In this document: piece by piece, positions 35,872 through 45,442 of the stretch | Position numbering within the stretch: position 1 is the stretch's first letter | Layout of the letters: every line of letters starts with the position of its first letter | DNA from: Dictyobacter aurantiacus | GTDB taxonomy: Bacteria > Chloroflexota > Ktedonobacteria > Ktedonobacterales > Ktedonobacteraceae | Length of the DNA: 64,000 nt | Assembly: GCF_003967515.1 (NCBI RefSeq) | Contig: NZ_BIFQ01000001.1 | Location: 5,952,001-6,016,000, forward strand | Direction of reading: 5' to 3' | The notes under the pieces: generated by a model | What the model saw: only the letters and a program-made list of their open reading frames with translations | Database searches by the model: none | Told to the model about the DNA's origin: nothing | Translations under genes and position numbers: made by a program

Positions 35872-36717
35872 ATGATGGAGCAATTTGAAGGCGGGGCGAG
35901 GTCAAACCGGATTGTGTTACCGGCTGGTGAATTTCATTATTTGAGCTGGGGGGCCGAGCGGAGTGAGCTGCCGGCGTGCGTTTTGCTGCATGGGATTACC
36001 AGTTCGGTGCTGAGTTGGGTGCGTGTGGGGCCGGCATTGGCCGGGCGGTATCGGGTGTTCGCGCTGGATATGCGCGGTCATGGTGATAGTGTCAAGCCGA
36101 CCGCAGGGGTGTACAGCCTGCGTGAGACGGCGGCCGATGCCGAGGCCTTTATTCAGAGTCTTGATCTGAGGAATCCTGTGCTGGTAGGTCATTCGTGGGG
36201 AGGGGCGACGGCGCTGGTGCTGGCCAGTGGCAACGGGGCGGCGCGACCGAGTATTGAGTTCTCGCAGGTTATTCTGGAGGATCCGGCGCATAATTTCGGG
36301 CATGGTAATCCCGAGAAGCGCGCGGCGCAATTTACCGCCGATATCGGGGTTGCTCCTGATATATTACGGGCTAGATTGATGGAAAGCAATCCAGAATGGA
36401 CGGAAGAGGATATTGAGGGGAAGCTCGATGCCAACAGCAAGGTCAGCAAGGAGGCGGTGGTGAGCGTGTTCGCGGACACGGAAAAAGAGGGTGAGCTCTT
36501 GCCGCTGCTGAGCCAGTTAGAGGCTCCAACGCTGGTTGTGCGTGCCGATCGGAATCTGGGTTCGACACTGGACGATAGAGCCTGGGCCGCTGTACGGGAG
36601 CAGTTGTCCGCGCCCAGTATGGCTGTTGAGATCCCTGGCGCTTCGCATAATATTCATCGCAGCAAGTTCGCTGAATTCATGCAGAGTGTGGATGCGTTCC
36701 TACAAGCGAGCGCTTGA
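35872..36717 (+). CDS. Alpha/beta hydrolase
   Basis: A 281-residue hydrolase of the epoxide-hydrolase/esterase-like class. The oxyanion motif is LLHGITSS, followed by ALDMRGHGDS, the nucleophile elbow GHSWGG (Ser about residue 107), and the final His in GASHNIHR (about 262). The triad is intact, unlike the hydrolase at 7609. AAGGTTAGGGA precedes the ATG. The substrate is unknown, and neighbours give no clue. Confidence 0.88.
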   Translation: MMEQFEGGARSNRIVLPAGEFHYLSWGAERSELPACVLLHGITSSVLSWVRVGPALAGRYRVFALDMRGHGDSVKPTAGVYSLRETAADAEAFIQSLDLRNPVLVGHSWGGATALVLASGNGAARPSIEFSQVILEDPAHNFGHGNPEKRAAQFTADIGVAPDILRARLMESNPEWTEEDIEGKLDANSKVSKEAVVSVFADTEKEGELLPLLSQLEAPTLVVRADRNLGSTLDDRAWAAVREQLSAPSMAVEIPGASHNIHRSKFAEFMQSVDAFLQASA

Positions 36718-36843
36718 GGTGATAGAACGATGTGTATGCCGGCAAAAGCGGCATACGCACAGAGTGAGTGGAGAGTCCGGTTGTTAAGGGGAATATACCC
36801 ACAAAAAATATATTAGAACAAGGTTATACAAAAGGTTTTCTCT

Positions 36844-37470
36844 ATGCTTATCCATATACTCGATATACTTGGTACGGCGGTGTTTGCTATCAGTGGGGTG
36901 CTGGCGGCTGGTCGGAAGAAGATGGATATCTCTGGTGTGGTGGTGATCGCCGCGGTTACCGCCATTGGTGGGGGAACGTTGCGCGATGTGCTGCTGGGAC
37001 GTCATCCGATCTTCTGGTTTCATGATCCTACCTATCTCTATGTCATACTGGCTGCCGCGGTAGCGACGATGCTCTATACGCGTTTCTTTCGACCTCCTCA
37101 TCGCCTGCTCCTGCTGGCGGATGCTGTCGGGCTGGCGACCTTTGTGGTACTGGGCGCGAATGCCGCCTCTGTGGCGGCGCTTCCTATGGTGATTGTCGTC
37201 CTGCTGGCGGTGATGACCGGGGTGGTTGGCGGCGTGATCCGCGATGTGCTCTGCGCAGAGATTCCGCTCGTATTGCAAAAAGACATCTATATGCTGGCCG
37301 CCCTGGCCGGTGCCAGTATCTATGTAATCTTAAAGATGGCGGCAGGCTGGGATAATACGCTGGTGACGCTGCTGGCGATGGGGTGTGTGATTGTGCTGCG
37401 CCTGGCCGCGATCTTCTGGCATCTGCACCTACCGCTGTACCAGGTGCGCGAGACGCCGCTCAAGGGGTGA
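36844..37470 (+). CDS. TRIC-type (UPF0126/YadS-like) channel protein
   Basis: A 208-residue membrane protein with about seven hydrophobic segments and two copies of the family repeat. Repeat one has AISGVLAAGRKKMDISGVVVIAAVTAIGGGTLRDVLLG, and repeat two has DAVGLATFVVLGA with MTGVVGGVIRDVL. The GGGTxRDVLLG motif is diagnostic of bacterial trimeric intracellular cation channels. An earlier open stretch in another frame was rejected. It is independent of its neighbours. Confidence 0.9.
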   Translation: MLIHILDILGTAVFAISGVLAAGRKKMDISGVVVIAAVTAIGGGTLRDVLLGRHPIFWFHDPTYLYVILAAAVATMLYTRFFRPPHRLLLLADAVGLATFVVLGANAASVAALPMVIVVLLAVMTGVVGGVIRDVLCAEIPLVLQKDIYMLAALAGASIYVILKMAAGWDNTLVTLLAMGCVIVLRLAAIFWHLHLPLYQVRETPLKG

Positions 37471-37559
37471 GGGGGTCCGATTTGAACGCGAGCGCCTGAT
37501 TGCGTGTACAATAAGGGAACTATTTAACCGGATTATTGTGACGCGAGAGGAGCGATGCG

Positions 37560-38084
37560 ATGAGTGATCTTCCGTGGCTGGCAAGCCTGCTGAAATCGAG
37601 AAACACCATTGATGCTAAGATTGCCACGCTGATCGGGTGCGCGGCCCAGGTTGGGAATGTGGGGGAATATATTGCCGCGGCTGTTTTTCATATAGCGCTT
37701 GATGAAGAGAGGAAGCGGCAGGGCTACGATGGACGTTTTACCACGGGCCCGCTGGCGGGACAGACGGTCGATGTCCAATGGCGTCCCAGGCGTGATGGGC
37801 AGATGAACATCAAAGTAGACGCGCGGCCCGACTACTATCTGGTGTTTACGGGTCCAGCGGAGGCCGCCACACCGAGCTTCGCCAATCCCTGGCTGATCGA
37901 CGCGGTCTTCCTCTTTCATGCTGGCGAACTGCTTAATGCGCTGCGCGAGCGCGGCGTTCAGTTGGGGAGCAGCACCAGCGTGACCGGCCCATTGTGGGAG
38001 CGAGCCCAGATCTTCCCGGTCCCATTGAATGCACGCCTGCGGCTCTCTGACGACGAACTGAAGCAACTGATGCTTTTTCGTTGA
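37560..38084 (+). CDS. Hypothetical protein, PD-(D/E)XK-like pattern
   Basis: A 174-residue soluble protein. The order GEYIAAAVFHIAL (residues 35-48), GPLAGQTVDVQWRP (63-77), MNIKVDARPDYYLVFTG (81-98) resembles DUF6998-type nuclease-fold domains, where an acidic residue and D/E-x-K strand form the site. The lysine here is in MNIK, and a clear D/E-x-K is lacking, so activity is uncertain. GAGAGGAGCG precedes the ATG at 37560. It is convergent with the iol operon's last gene. Confidence 0.5.
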   Translation: MSDLPWLASLLKSRNTIDAKIATLIGCAAQVGNVGEYIAAAVFHIALDEERKRQGYDGRFTTGPLAGQTVDVQWRPRRDGQMNIKVDARPDYYLVFTGPAEAATPSFANPWLIDAVFLFHAGELLNALRERGVQLGSSTSVTGPLWERAQIFPVPLNARLRLSDDELKQLMLFR

Positions 38085-38141
38085 TGCTGTTCCGCTGGAT
38101 GGTTGCCAGCAATTGAGGATGGAGAACGCATACAGGTCGGA

Positions 38142-39164
38142 TCAGACGATCTCGATAGCATCGCGGCCCCCGTAGACATCCCACCATCCGGTGGCGCTGG
38201 CGACCACCACGCGATTGATGGTCTGAATATTGCGCGCGCCATGCTCGGCGAGCCAGTCTGTTAGCGCCTCCTGTCCCTGTTGGGCGTAGATGGGGATGCC
38301 ACCCTGCCAGGTCGCGCGTCCGCAGAGCACGCCCGCAAAGCGAGCTCCCGCTTCAGCGGCCAGTTCCAGCATCTCGCAGAAGGCCGCGTCGGAGACCCCG
38401 GCGCTTAAATAGATCAAGGGGAGTGTGGCAGCCAGCGTGGCCTCACGCAGATATGTGAGTGCCTGCCGGCGTGTATATGCAGCTGTATCACCGGTGAAGG
38501 CGCGCGTCCCGGCTACAAAGGCGGGATTGATGGGCAGCTCGACCTTGAGCACATCGACGCCGTAGCGCGGCTGGCCAAATTCCGCAATCACCTCTGTCAC
38601 ATAGGCTGGCTTCTGGCGGGCGAAGGCTAATCCCTGACTACCACCCACCGTATGGTCATAGACCAGTGGCTCCAGGAAGAAAGGGATATCCAGGGCCGCG
38701 CACTCGGCTCCGACGCGTTCAATGTATGCCTGCTTGCGCGCATTGACGTCCGCGTGATCGCGGGGATTATAGTACAGCAGGATCTTGATCGCGCGCGCAC
38801 CGGCCTCGACGAGGCGGCGTACGCTCCAGGCTGGTAGCAGGTCGGGCAAACGATCGCCCGCTTCGCCCGTATAACCGGACTTCTCATAGGCCAGCATCAC
38901 CGCGGTGCTGGGCGCGCAACTGGTGATCGCCTCCAGACCATATTCGGGATCGAGCAGCAGGGCGCTGGCATAGGGCGAGAGTACCCTGGTCACCGTGGCC
39001 TTGAACGTCTGCAGATCTTGAACCGTTGCCCTGGCTCCGCGTGCCTCGGCGATGGCCTGCAAGAGATTCAAGCGGTGGTCGACCGCCAGTGCGGCGATCA
39101 CGCCTTGCTCGTTGGAGCAGGCGTTTAACGCCGTGAATTTGCCATGGCTCATTTTGACTGCCAT
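38142..39164 (-). CDS. LacD-type aldolase (tagatose-1,6-bisphosphate aldolase family)
   Basis: A 340-residue class I aldolase of the LacD family. Conserved blocks are ALAVDHRLNL, LLLDPEYGLEA, AIKILLYYNPRD, FFLEPLVYDH, VDVLKVELPINP (Schiff-base Lys in the LKVE block), and PLIYLSAGVSD. It is the last gene of the inositol operon. The usual aldolase for 2-deoxy-5-keto-gluconate 6-phosphate is IolJ, a class II enzyme. A LacD enzyme here probably does that step, giving dihydroxyacetone phosphate and malonate semialdehyde, by inference from position. AGGAGAG precedes the ATG. Confidence 0.85.
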   Translation of the reverse strand: MAVKMSHGKFTALNACSNEQGVIAALAVDHRLNLLQAIAEARGARATVQDLQTFKATVTRVLSPYASALLLDPEYGLEAITSCAPSTAVMLAYEKSGYTGEAGDRLPDLLPAWSVRRLVEAGARAIKILLYYNPRDHADVNARKQAYIERVGAECAALDIPFFLEPLVYDHTVGGSQGLAFARQKPAYVTEVIAEFGQPRYGVDVLKVELPINPAFVAGTRAFTGDTAAYTRRQALTYLREATLAATLPLIYLSAGVSDAAFCEMLELAAEAGARFAGVLCGRATWQGGIPIYAQQGQEALTDWLAEHGARNIQTINRVVVASATGWWDVYGGRDAIEIV

Positions 39165-39179
39165 TGTTGGTCTCTCCTA

Positions 39180-39280
39180 TGTTTCCTCGCCTACGGCGGG
39201 GAAGGGAAAAAGGGAAATATTGGGGACACCCCAAACCCCGGCAGGAGGGGCTAAACGCCCCTCCTGTACCTCCCGCTTTA
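39180..39280. repeat. C-rich hairpin repeat (family B)
   Basis: CGCCTACGGCGGGGAAGGG, GGGGACACCCC, and GGCAGGAGGGGC...GCCCCTCCTGTACCTCCCGC, in the same order as at 1966. It fills the space between iolG and the aldolase gene within the operon. Confidence 0.75.
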
Positions 39281-40306
39281 TTAAAAATCTTCGTTCAGGC
39301 GCACGGGTCGCTGCTCGTCCAGCGAGCGGCGTGCGGCTATGGCCAACAGCACCGGTGCGCGTCCGTCCTGTCCGTTGACGGGTACGGGTTGGTCGTGCTG
39401 GACCGCCTCTACAAAGGCGGTGAGCTCGCGGACAAAGCTTTCGGTGTAGCGTTCCAGGAAAAAGTGCAGTGGCAGGTCGCGATGCACGCTCTGGCCATCA
39501 CTGATGATAGCCGTGTTGGGATAGTTGTTGTCGGTGCGGATTGCTCCGGCGCTGCCCAGCAGTTCTACACGCTGGTCGTAGCCGTAGGCGGCACGGCGAC
39601 TGTTGTCGATCGTCGCGATGACGCCGCTGGCGAAGCGCAGCATCACCACCGCCGTATCTACATCTCCCGCCTCGCCTATGTCGGGATCGCTCATCACTCC
39701 GGCCAGGGTAAAGACCTCCTCAACTTCATCTCCGATCAGGAAGCGGGCCATATCGAAGTCATGGATCATCATGTCGAGGAAGATGCCTCCGGAGACGCGA
39801 ATGTACTCGATGGGTGGTGGGGCAGGGTCACGGCTGGTAATATGCAGCAGATGCGGGCGACCAATCTCCGCCTGCTCGACCGCCTGGCGCACGCGGCGAT
39901 AGTTGGCGTCGAAGCGCCGATTGAAGCCGATCTGCAGCTTTATCTTGCCCCCTGCCTGATCGACCGCCGCGAGTGCGCGGTCGATTGAGCGCAGATCGAG
40001 GGCGATCGGCTTCTCGCAGAAGATATGCTTGCCCATTCGCGCCGCCTCTTCAATGATCTGCGCATGCGTATTGGTTGATGTGCAGATGACGACCGCCTGG
40101 ATATCGGGATGCCGCAGGATATTCATATAGTCTTGAGTGCAATGGGGGACGGCGTAGCGCTCCGCGCAGGAGCGCGCCGCCTCCTCATTGGAGTCGGCTA
40201 TCATCAGCAATTGGGTGGCGGGGATGCGGGTCGCGAGATGTTCGGCATGTAGTGAGCCGATGCGACCCGCTCCGATCAGGCCAATCTTTAAAGGGTGTGC
40301 TGGCAC
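39281..40306 (-). CDS. iolG: Inositol 2-dehydrogenase (Gfo/Idh/MocA family)
   Basis: A 341-residue NAD-dependent dehydrogenase oxidising myo-inositol to scyllo-inosose. The Rossmann motif is IGLIGAGRIGSLHAEHL at residues 6-22, with the EKPIAL catalytic Lys near 100 and the DMMIHDFDMARFLIG segment carrying Asp and His near 175. The start is a GTG at 40306 with GAGGAG just upstream; a longer frame would overlap iolE out of register with the family. It lies 22 bases after iolE. Confidence 0.93.
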   Translation of the reverse strand: MPAHPLKIGLIGAGRIGSLHAEHLATRIPATQLLMIADSNEEAARSCAERYAVPHCTQDYMNILRHPDIQAVVICTSTNTHAQIIEEAARMGKHIFCEKPIALDLRSIDRALAAVDQAGGKIKLQIGFNRRFDANYRRVRQAVEQAEIGRPHLLHITSRDPAPPPIEYIRVSGGIFLDMMIHDFDMARFLIGDEVEEVFTLAGVMSDPDIGEAGDVDTAVVMLRFASGVIATIDNSRRAAYGYDQRVELLGSAGAIRTDNNYPNTAIISDGQSVHRDLPLHFFLERYTESFVRELTAFVEAVQHDQPVPVNGQDGRAPVLLAIAARRSLDEQRPVRLNEDF

Positions 40307-40328
40307 AGGGCTTCTCCTCTCCCTTCGC

Positions 40329-41258
40329 CTAGAGCCCGATCGTCTGCAGATAGTCCCGGTTGCGCTGCGCGCTCTCTCTGGGGCTACCCATGCCAGGCAG
40401 GACGTCCTGTTCCACGACGATCCAGCCACTGTAGTGCTGTTCGTATAGCCACGATTTGATGGTCGCGAAAGGAACGCTGCCCTGGCCCAGTTCGCAAAAG
40501 ACCCCATCATGTACGGCGGCGAAATAATCCTGGCCGGTAGAGCGGGCCCGCTCGGCTATGCGGGGATGGCAGTCTTTGAAGTGCACATGCCAGATGCGTT
40601 CGCGAAAGCGCTGCAGGCCATCCAGGACGCTCTGGCCATCGGTACCACCGGTTCCGTAGAGATAATGACCGGTATCGAAGACCAGTCCCAGCAGCAACGG
40701 ATCGGTCAGTTCGAGCAGGCGGGTGATCTCCTGCGGGGTCTCGACATAGCCGGCGCAGTGATGGTGGAAGGCGGTACGCAGGCCCGTCTCGTTGTGAACG
40801 GCGCGCGCGATCTGTTCGGCGCCACGCGCAAAGGTTGTCCACCGCTGCGAGTTCAGGCCCTGATCGGGTTTGATGCGACCAGCGTTCTGGGTGCGTTCCG
40901 GTACGGTTCCGTTGGCGTCGGCGAGAATGAGGAAGGGGGCTTGATCGCCTGGATTGGCCACAGCGGCCAGCAGGCGAGCGACCTTGAGAGCCTCGGCCTC
41001 ACCGGAGTTGTGAGCCTCTGGCTGAGCCAGCGCCACCGGCACGAACGCACCCACCATGGTGAGCTCACGCTGTACTAACTCTGAGCGTAGTTGCGCGGGA
41101 TCAGTGGGCATAAAGCCCCAATCTCCTAGCTCGGTGCCGACGTAGCCGGTAGCGCGCAGCTCATCGAGCATCTGCTGGTAGCCGATGCTCTCGCCGGCCA
41201 GCCCTTCAAATTCGAGCGCGCCCCATGAGCAGGGAGCGTTCGCAACACGGATCGTCAT
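40329..41258 (-). CDS. iolE: Inosose dehydratase-like TIM-barrel protein
   Basis: A 309-residue xylose-isomerase-like barrel. The opening [15 protein letters not shown] and [17 protein letters not shown] are typical of IolE, which dehydrates scyllo-inosose to the cyclohexane-dione. Metal-site residues lie in [25 protein letters not shown] and VVEQD. AAGGAG precedes the ATG. IolI/IolH-type isomerases share the fold, but the opening motif favours IolE. Confidence 0.9.
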   Translation of the reverse strand: MTIRVANAPCSWGALEFEGLAGESIGYQQMLDELRATGYVGTELGDWGFMPTDPAQLRSELVQRELTMVGAFVPVALAQPEAHNSGEAEALKVARLLAAVANPGDQAPFLILADANGTVPERTQNAGRIKPDQGLNSQRWTTFARGAEQIARAVHNETGLRTAFHHHCAGYVETPQEITRLLELTDPLLLGLVFDTGHYLYGTGGTDGQSVLDGLQRFRERIWHVHFKDCHPRIAERARSTGQDYFAAVHDGVFCELGQGSVPFATIKSWLYEQHYSGWIVVEQDVLPGMGSPRESAQRNRDYLQTIGL

Positions 41259-41284
41259 CTTGTTGATCTCCTTGTCGTGAATAC

Positions 41285-43165
41285 TTATAAGAAGTAGCGT
41301 TCGCGCTGGCGCTTCTCGGCCCAGTCTGTGCGAGCGTCCTGCACCGTAGACAACTCACTAACCTCCGCCACCGGCACATCCCACCAGCTTTCATAGTCCG
41401 GTACGCCGAGATAGCGGTCGTTCTGGATATAGATGACCGTGGTACGATCGTTTTTTGGCGCCTCCTCAAGCGCGGCCACAAAATCGGCGCGGGTCTGGCA
41501 CGCGATCACGTGTGCGCCCAGGCTGCGCGCGTTGGTGGCCAGATCGACTGGCAGGGTATGGATCTCCGAGTCCGGCGCATCACCTGGAAGGATACCGTTG
41601 TCGCGATAGGCGTAGCGCGTCCCAAAGCCCTGCTGGCCCAGTGAGCGGCTGAGGCCACCGATGCTCTTGAAGCCATGGTTGTCGAGCAGGACGATGATCA
41701 ATTTGTAATTTTCCTGGATCGAGGTGACGATCTCGCTATTCATCATCAAGTAGGAGCCGTCGCCGACCATGACGTAGACGTCGCGCTCGGGAGCGGCCAT
41801 CTTGATGCCCAGTCCGCCGGCGATCTCATAGCCCATGCAGCTATAGCCATATTCGAGGTGATAATTCTTGACGTGGCGGGCGCGCCACAGCTTGTGCAGA
41901 TCGCCCGGCAAGCTACCGGCGGCGCAGACCATGATCGCCTCCGGCGAGCTCAGTTCGTTGACCGCCCCGATCAGCTCGCTCTGGCTTGGTAGAGGCTCGT
42001 TGCGGATGGCGTACTGGCGCTCGACCTCGGTGTCCCATTCGGTATGCAGTTGCGTGGCCAGGGAGCGGTAGTCTGCAGCGACCGTATAGCTATCCAACAG
42101 TTCCGATAGCTCCGCCAGCGTTTCGCGTGCATCTCCGATCAGTGGGCAGGCCGCGTGCTTGAACGCATCGAACTCGGCCACGTTGAGGTTGATGAAGCGC
42201 ACATCGGGATGCTGAAAGGCGGTCTTGGAGGCGGTGGTGAAATCGCTGTAGCGCGTGCCGATGCCGATCACCAGGTCGGCCTCGCGGGCGACGCGGTTGG
42301 CGGCGAACGTGCCGGTAACGCCGATCGCGCCCAGGTTCAGCGGATCATCGTAGCACAGGCTGCCCTTGCCGGCCATGGTTTCGCCTACCGGGATGCCCGT
42401 CTGCTCGACGAAGCGGCGCAGCAGCTCGCTGGCCTCCGAATAGATCACGCCGCCGCCGGCGACGATGAGTGGACGCTGGCTGGCGCGAATCCACTCGGAG
42501 GCCATGCGCAGGGCCTGACGATCGGCTCGTGGGCGCGCGATGCGCCAGGTGCGCGGTTGGAAAAAGTCCGCCGGGTACGCGAAGGCCTCGGTCTGCACAT
42601 CTTGCGGGAGGGCGAGCGTGACCGCGCCAGTCTCAGATGGGCTGGTCAGCACGCGCATGGCCTCCGGCAGCGAGGTCAGAATCTGCTCCGGGCGGTTGAT
42701 GCGGTCCCAATAGCGGCTGACCGGTTTAAAGCTATCGTTGACCGAGATGTCCTGCGAGTGTGGTGATTCAAGCTGCTGCAGCACGGGTGCCACATTGCGG
42801 CGCGCGAAGATATCCCCCGGAAGCAGGAGAACTGGCAGGCGATTGATCGTCGCCAGCGCTGCCCCCGTGAGCATGTTGGTCGCGCCGGGACCGATTGAGG
42901 AGGTGCAGGCAAAGGCTTGCAGCCGATTTTTGGTCTTCGCGAAGGCCACTGCGCTATGCACCATCGCTTGCTCGTTGCGCGACTGGTAGTAGCGGAACTC
43001 TGGCATCTGCTGCAGCGCCTGGCCGATGCCGGAGACGTTGCCGTGTCCGAAGATGCCGAAGCATCCGGCAAAGAAGGGGTGGGAGACGCCGTCGCGTTCC
43101 ATATATTGGTTCTTGAGAAAGGAGATGATGGCCTGCGCCATCGTCAGCGTTGACGGTTTGCTCAT
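41285..43165 (-). CDS. iolD: Trihydroxycyclohexane-1,2-dione hydrolase
   Basis: A 626-residue thiamine-diphosphate enzyme that opens the cyclohexane-dione ring to 5-deoxyglucuronate. The N-terminal pyrimidine-binding domain has the catalytic Glu in [14 protein letters not shown] (about residue 67), the central domain has [11 protein letters not shown], and the C-terminal domain has the ThDP motif [22 protein letters not shown], whose Asn completes the metal site. The length and motif order match IolD. A cluster of three C-rich repeats separates it from iolC. Confidence 0.94.
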   Translation of the reverse strand: MSKPSTLTMAQAIISFLKNQYMERDGVSHPFFAGCFGIFGHGNVSGIGQALQQMPEFRYYQSRNEQAMVHSAVAFAKTKNRLQAFACTSSIGPGATNMLTGAALATINRLPVLLLPGDIFARRNVAPVLQQLESPHSQDISVNDSFKPVSRYWDRINRPEQILTSLPEAMRVLTSPSETGAVTLALPQDVQTEAFAYPADFFQPRTWRIARPRADRQALRMASEWIRASQRPLIVAGGGVIYSEASELLRRFVEQTGIPVGETMAGKGSLCYDDPLNLGAIGVTGTFAANRVAREADLVIGIGTRYSDFTTASKTAFQHPDVRFINLNVAEFDAFKHAACPLIGDARETLAELSELLDSYTVAADYRSLATQLHTEWDTEVERQYAIRNEPLPSQSELIGAVNELSSPEAIMVCAAGSLPGDLHKLWRARHVKNYHLEYGYSCMGYEIAGGLGIKMAAPERDVYVMVGDGSYLMMNSEIVTSIQENYKLIIVLLDNHGFKSIGGLSRSLGQQGFGTRYAYRDNGILPGDAPDSEIHTLPVDLATNARSLGAHVIACQTRADFVAALEEAPKNDRTTVIYIQNDRYLGVPDYESWWDVPVAEVSELSTVQDARTDWAEKRQRERYFL

Positions 43166-43185
43166 GCGTTATTCCTGTGTTTTTA

Positions 43186-43466
43186 TTCCCCGCCTTCGGC
43201 GGGGAGAGAGAAAAAGAAAGAGTATTGGGGGACACCCCCAAACCCCCGGCAGGAGGGGCTATCCGCCCCTCCTGCACCTCCCCGCCACAAAGAGGGAGAG
43301 AAAGAGTATTGGGGGACTTGATCATGCCCCCAGCATGCTCGCCCCAAACCCCTGGCAGGAGGGCTCGCCGCCCTCCTGCACCTCCCGGCCACGAAGGGGG
43401 GAGAAAAGGTGTTGGGAGACACCCCCACACCCCTGGTAGGAAGGTTGGTGGCCTTCTTGCACCTCT
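43186..43466. repeat. Three tandem C-rich hairpin repeats (family B)
   Basis: Three units follow each other (about 43186-43285, 43286-43388, 43389-43466). Each has GGGGGACACCCCC-like or GGGAGACACCCCC, then GGCAGGAGG...CCTCCTGCACCTCCC. The middle one carries an extra CATGCCCCCAGCATG insert. They form the whole iolC-iolD spacer. Confidence 0.8.
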
Positions 43467-43470
43467 CGGG

Positions 43471-44499
43471 TTAAAATCCGCCGTGGTTTTGGATGAAGGT
43501 CATGACCTCGTCGTGGGTGGGCATGAAGTTGGCGCAGCCGTGCTGGGTGACGAGGATGGCGCCGCAGGCGTTGGCGAGGCGCACCGTTTTATACCAGTCC
43601 CAGCCGTTGACGAAGCCGTAGAGCACGCCGGAGGCGAAGCCATCGCCGGCGCCGAGGATGTTTTTGACCTCGACGGGGAAGCCGGGCACCTCCAGCGGCT
43701 CGGCGATGACGCCATCGGAGATGGTGTGGATCAGCGAGCTGCCGGCGCCACGTTTCTGGATGACCAGGTCGGGCCCGAGTTTGAGCATGGCCTGGATGGC
43801 GGCCAGGCTGTCGCCGCTGACGCGCGCATCCGAGACCTGGGAGTGGGTCAGATTGACCTGGCTGGCCTCCGTCAGCATGACGGCGTTGATCTCGTCTTCG
43901 GTGCCGATGACTACGTCGACCAGGCGCAGAGCCGAGCGCAGGGTGATGCCGAATGCGCGCGCATCGTGCCACTGGTCGGGCCGAAAATCGATATCGAGCA
44001 TGACGGTGACACCGGCCTGCCGCGCCAGTTCCGCTGCCAGCAGGGTGGAGCTGCGGCTGGGCTCCTTGCACAGGCCGGTGCCGCTGATCAGCAGGGCACG
44101 AGCCTCGGTGATCGGTGTGGCCAGGACATCATCGATGGTAAGGGCGATATCGGCGCAATTCTCGCGGTAATAGGTCAGGGGGAAGCGATCCGGCGGCTCG
44201 ATGCCGAGTACGACCGCGCTTGAGCGCAGTCCCGGCTTGCGCGAGATAAACTGTGTATCGACCCCCTCGCGTTTAAGAAAATGCAGGATAAAGTCACCGA
44301 CCTGGTCGTCTCCAACCGCCGTCAGCAGCGCCACGTTCAAGCCCAGGCGGCGCGTGCCCACGCTGATATTGGTAGGGCAGCCGCCGACGTAGGCGGCAAA
44401 GCTACTGATATCGACGAAGGGAGCTCCGATGTCGTTGGAATACAGATCAATGGAAGAGCGGCCCATCGTAATCACATCGAATTTCTGCTGCGTTTCCAT
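43471..44499 (-). CDS. iolC: 5-dehydro-2-deoxygluconokinase
   Basis: A 342-residue PfkB-family kinase that phosphorylates 2-deoxy-5-keto-gluconate. PfkB signature 1 region is FAAYVGGCPTNISVGTRRLG (about 34-53), and signature 2 is NILGAGDGFASGVLYG (about 285) with the catalytic Asp. VMLDIDFRPDQW is typical of the IolC branch. It follows iolB by 15 bases. Confidence 0.94.
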   Translation of the reverse strand: METQQKFDVITMGRSSIDLYSNDIGAPFVDISSFAAYVGGCPTNISVGTRRLGLNVALLTAVGDDQVGDFILHFLKREGVDTQFISRKPGLRSSAVVLGIEPPDRFPLTYYRENCADIALTIDDVLATPITEARALLISGTGLCKEPSRSSTLLAAELARQAGVTVMLDIDFRPDQWHDARAFGITLRSALRLVDVVIGTEDEINAVMLTEASQVNLTHSQVSDARVSGDSLAAIQAMLKLGPDLVIQKRGAGSSLIHTISDGVIAEPLEVPGFPVEVKNILGAGDGFASGVLYGFVNGWDWYKTVRLANACGAILVTQHGCANFMPTHDEVMTFIQNHGGF

Positions 44500-44514
44500 G
44501 CTTGCACCTCTCCT

Positions 44515-45420
44515 CTAGGCCTTGTGCCCGATATCGTAGATCGGCACGCGCGCATCCTGTCCCTGGTAGCCTGTTTTGACCCAGACGTAACGTGGATCTT
44601 CACTGTTAGCCAGCGACTGGGCGCTGCCGGCCAGGGCATTGAGGTAATAGGTGGTATAGCCGGGAGGTGAGGCGACGGGATGGTAGCCCTCGGGCACCAT
44701 CACAGCATCGTTCTCGCGGGCCAGCAGGACTGCGTCGATGGGCTTGCCAGCGCGGTGCAGAGGAGACTCGGGATCGGTATAGATGCGCTGGAAAGCGTAG
44801 CCCTCGGGGCGGTCGATTTTATAGAAATAGATCTCCTCCAGATCGGCCTCAAGAATGCCGCCGGCGCTATCCGTCTTATGGATATCGTGTTTGTGTGGTG
44901 GATAGCTTGACCAGTTGCCGCCGGGCGTATAGACCTCGACGACGACCAGGCGATGGCAGGGGAAGCCGGGCGGGATGATGCTATTGATCTGGCGAGTCGC
45001 GTTATCGCCGCCCCGGATCTCGATCGAGACATCGGCAGGCGTCACCAGGCGCGGCTCATGATCCTGATCGGTGCGTACCCAGACCGCCACGTATTCGCAG
45101 GCGGTCTCGGCATGGACACTGAATGAGGTGCGGCGCGGCAGATAGAGCGCGTGCGGCAGACCGCTAAAGACGCTATCACGCTCGCCGATACGCGACCACT
45201 GCCCGCGATTCGACTCGACGCGGACGCGGCCGCTCAGGAGCACCAGCGCCATCTCATGCTCATCGGTGGTAGAGGTCCAGGAGCCATGTTCTGGCAGGCG
45301 GCGGGCTTGAAAATGGAGATAATCCCATCCGGCCAGTTCTGGCGTGACCTCGGTAATCACAGCGGTATCGCTGACACTATCAGGATGAACAATCAAATTG
45401 TCGGAAGTATACTGACGCAT
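44515..45420 (-). CDS. iolB: 5-deoxy-glucuronate isomerase
   Basis: A 301-residue double-cupin enzyme converting 5-deoxyglucuronate to 2-deoxy-5-keto-gluconate. The metal-binding cupin motif is in SSYPPHKHDIH (about 172-182) with a Glu in LEEIYFYKI and a His in EGYHPV. The order and length fit IolB. It lies 22 bases after the lacI gene, so the regulator leads the operon. Confidence 0.93.
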   Translation of the reverse strand: MRQYTSDNLIVHPDSVSDTAVITEVTPELAGWDYLHFQARRLPEHGSWTSTTDEHEMALVLLSGRVRVESNRGQWSRIGERDSVFSGLPHALYLPRRTSFSVHAETACEYVAVWVRTDQDHEPRLVTPADVSIEIRGGDNATRQINSIIPPGFPCHRLVVVEVYTPGGNWSSYPPHKHDIHKTDSAGGILEADLEEIYFYKIDRPEGYAFQRIYTDPESPLHRAGKPIDAVLLARENDAVMVPEGYHPVASPPGYTTYYLNALAGSAQSLANSEDPRYVWVKTGYQGQDARVPIYDIGHKA

Positions 45421-45442
45421 GGATTATTTCCTTTCCAGATAA

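Noticed and set aside
43150-44223. 357-codon plus-strand frame over iolC and the repeats
   Set aside because: Antisense to iolC and started in repeat DNA.
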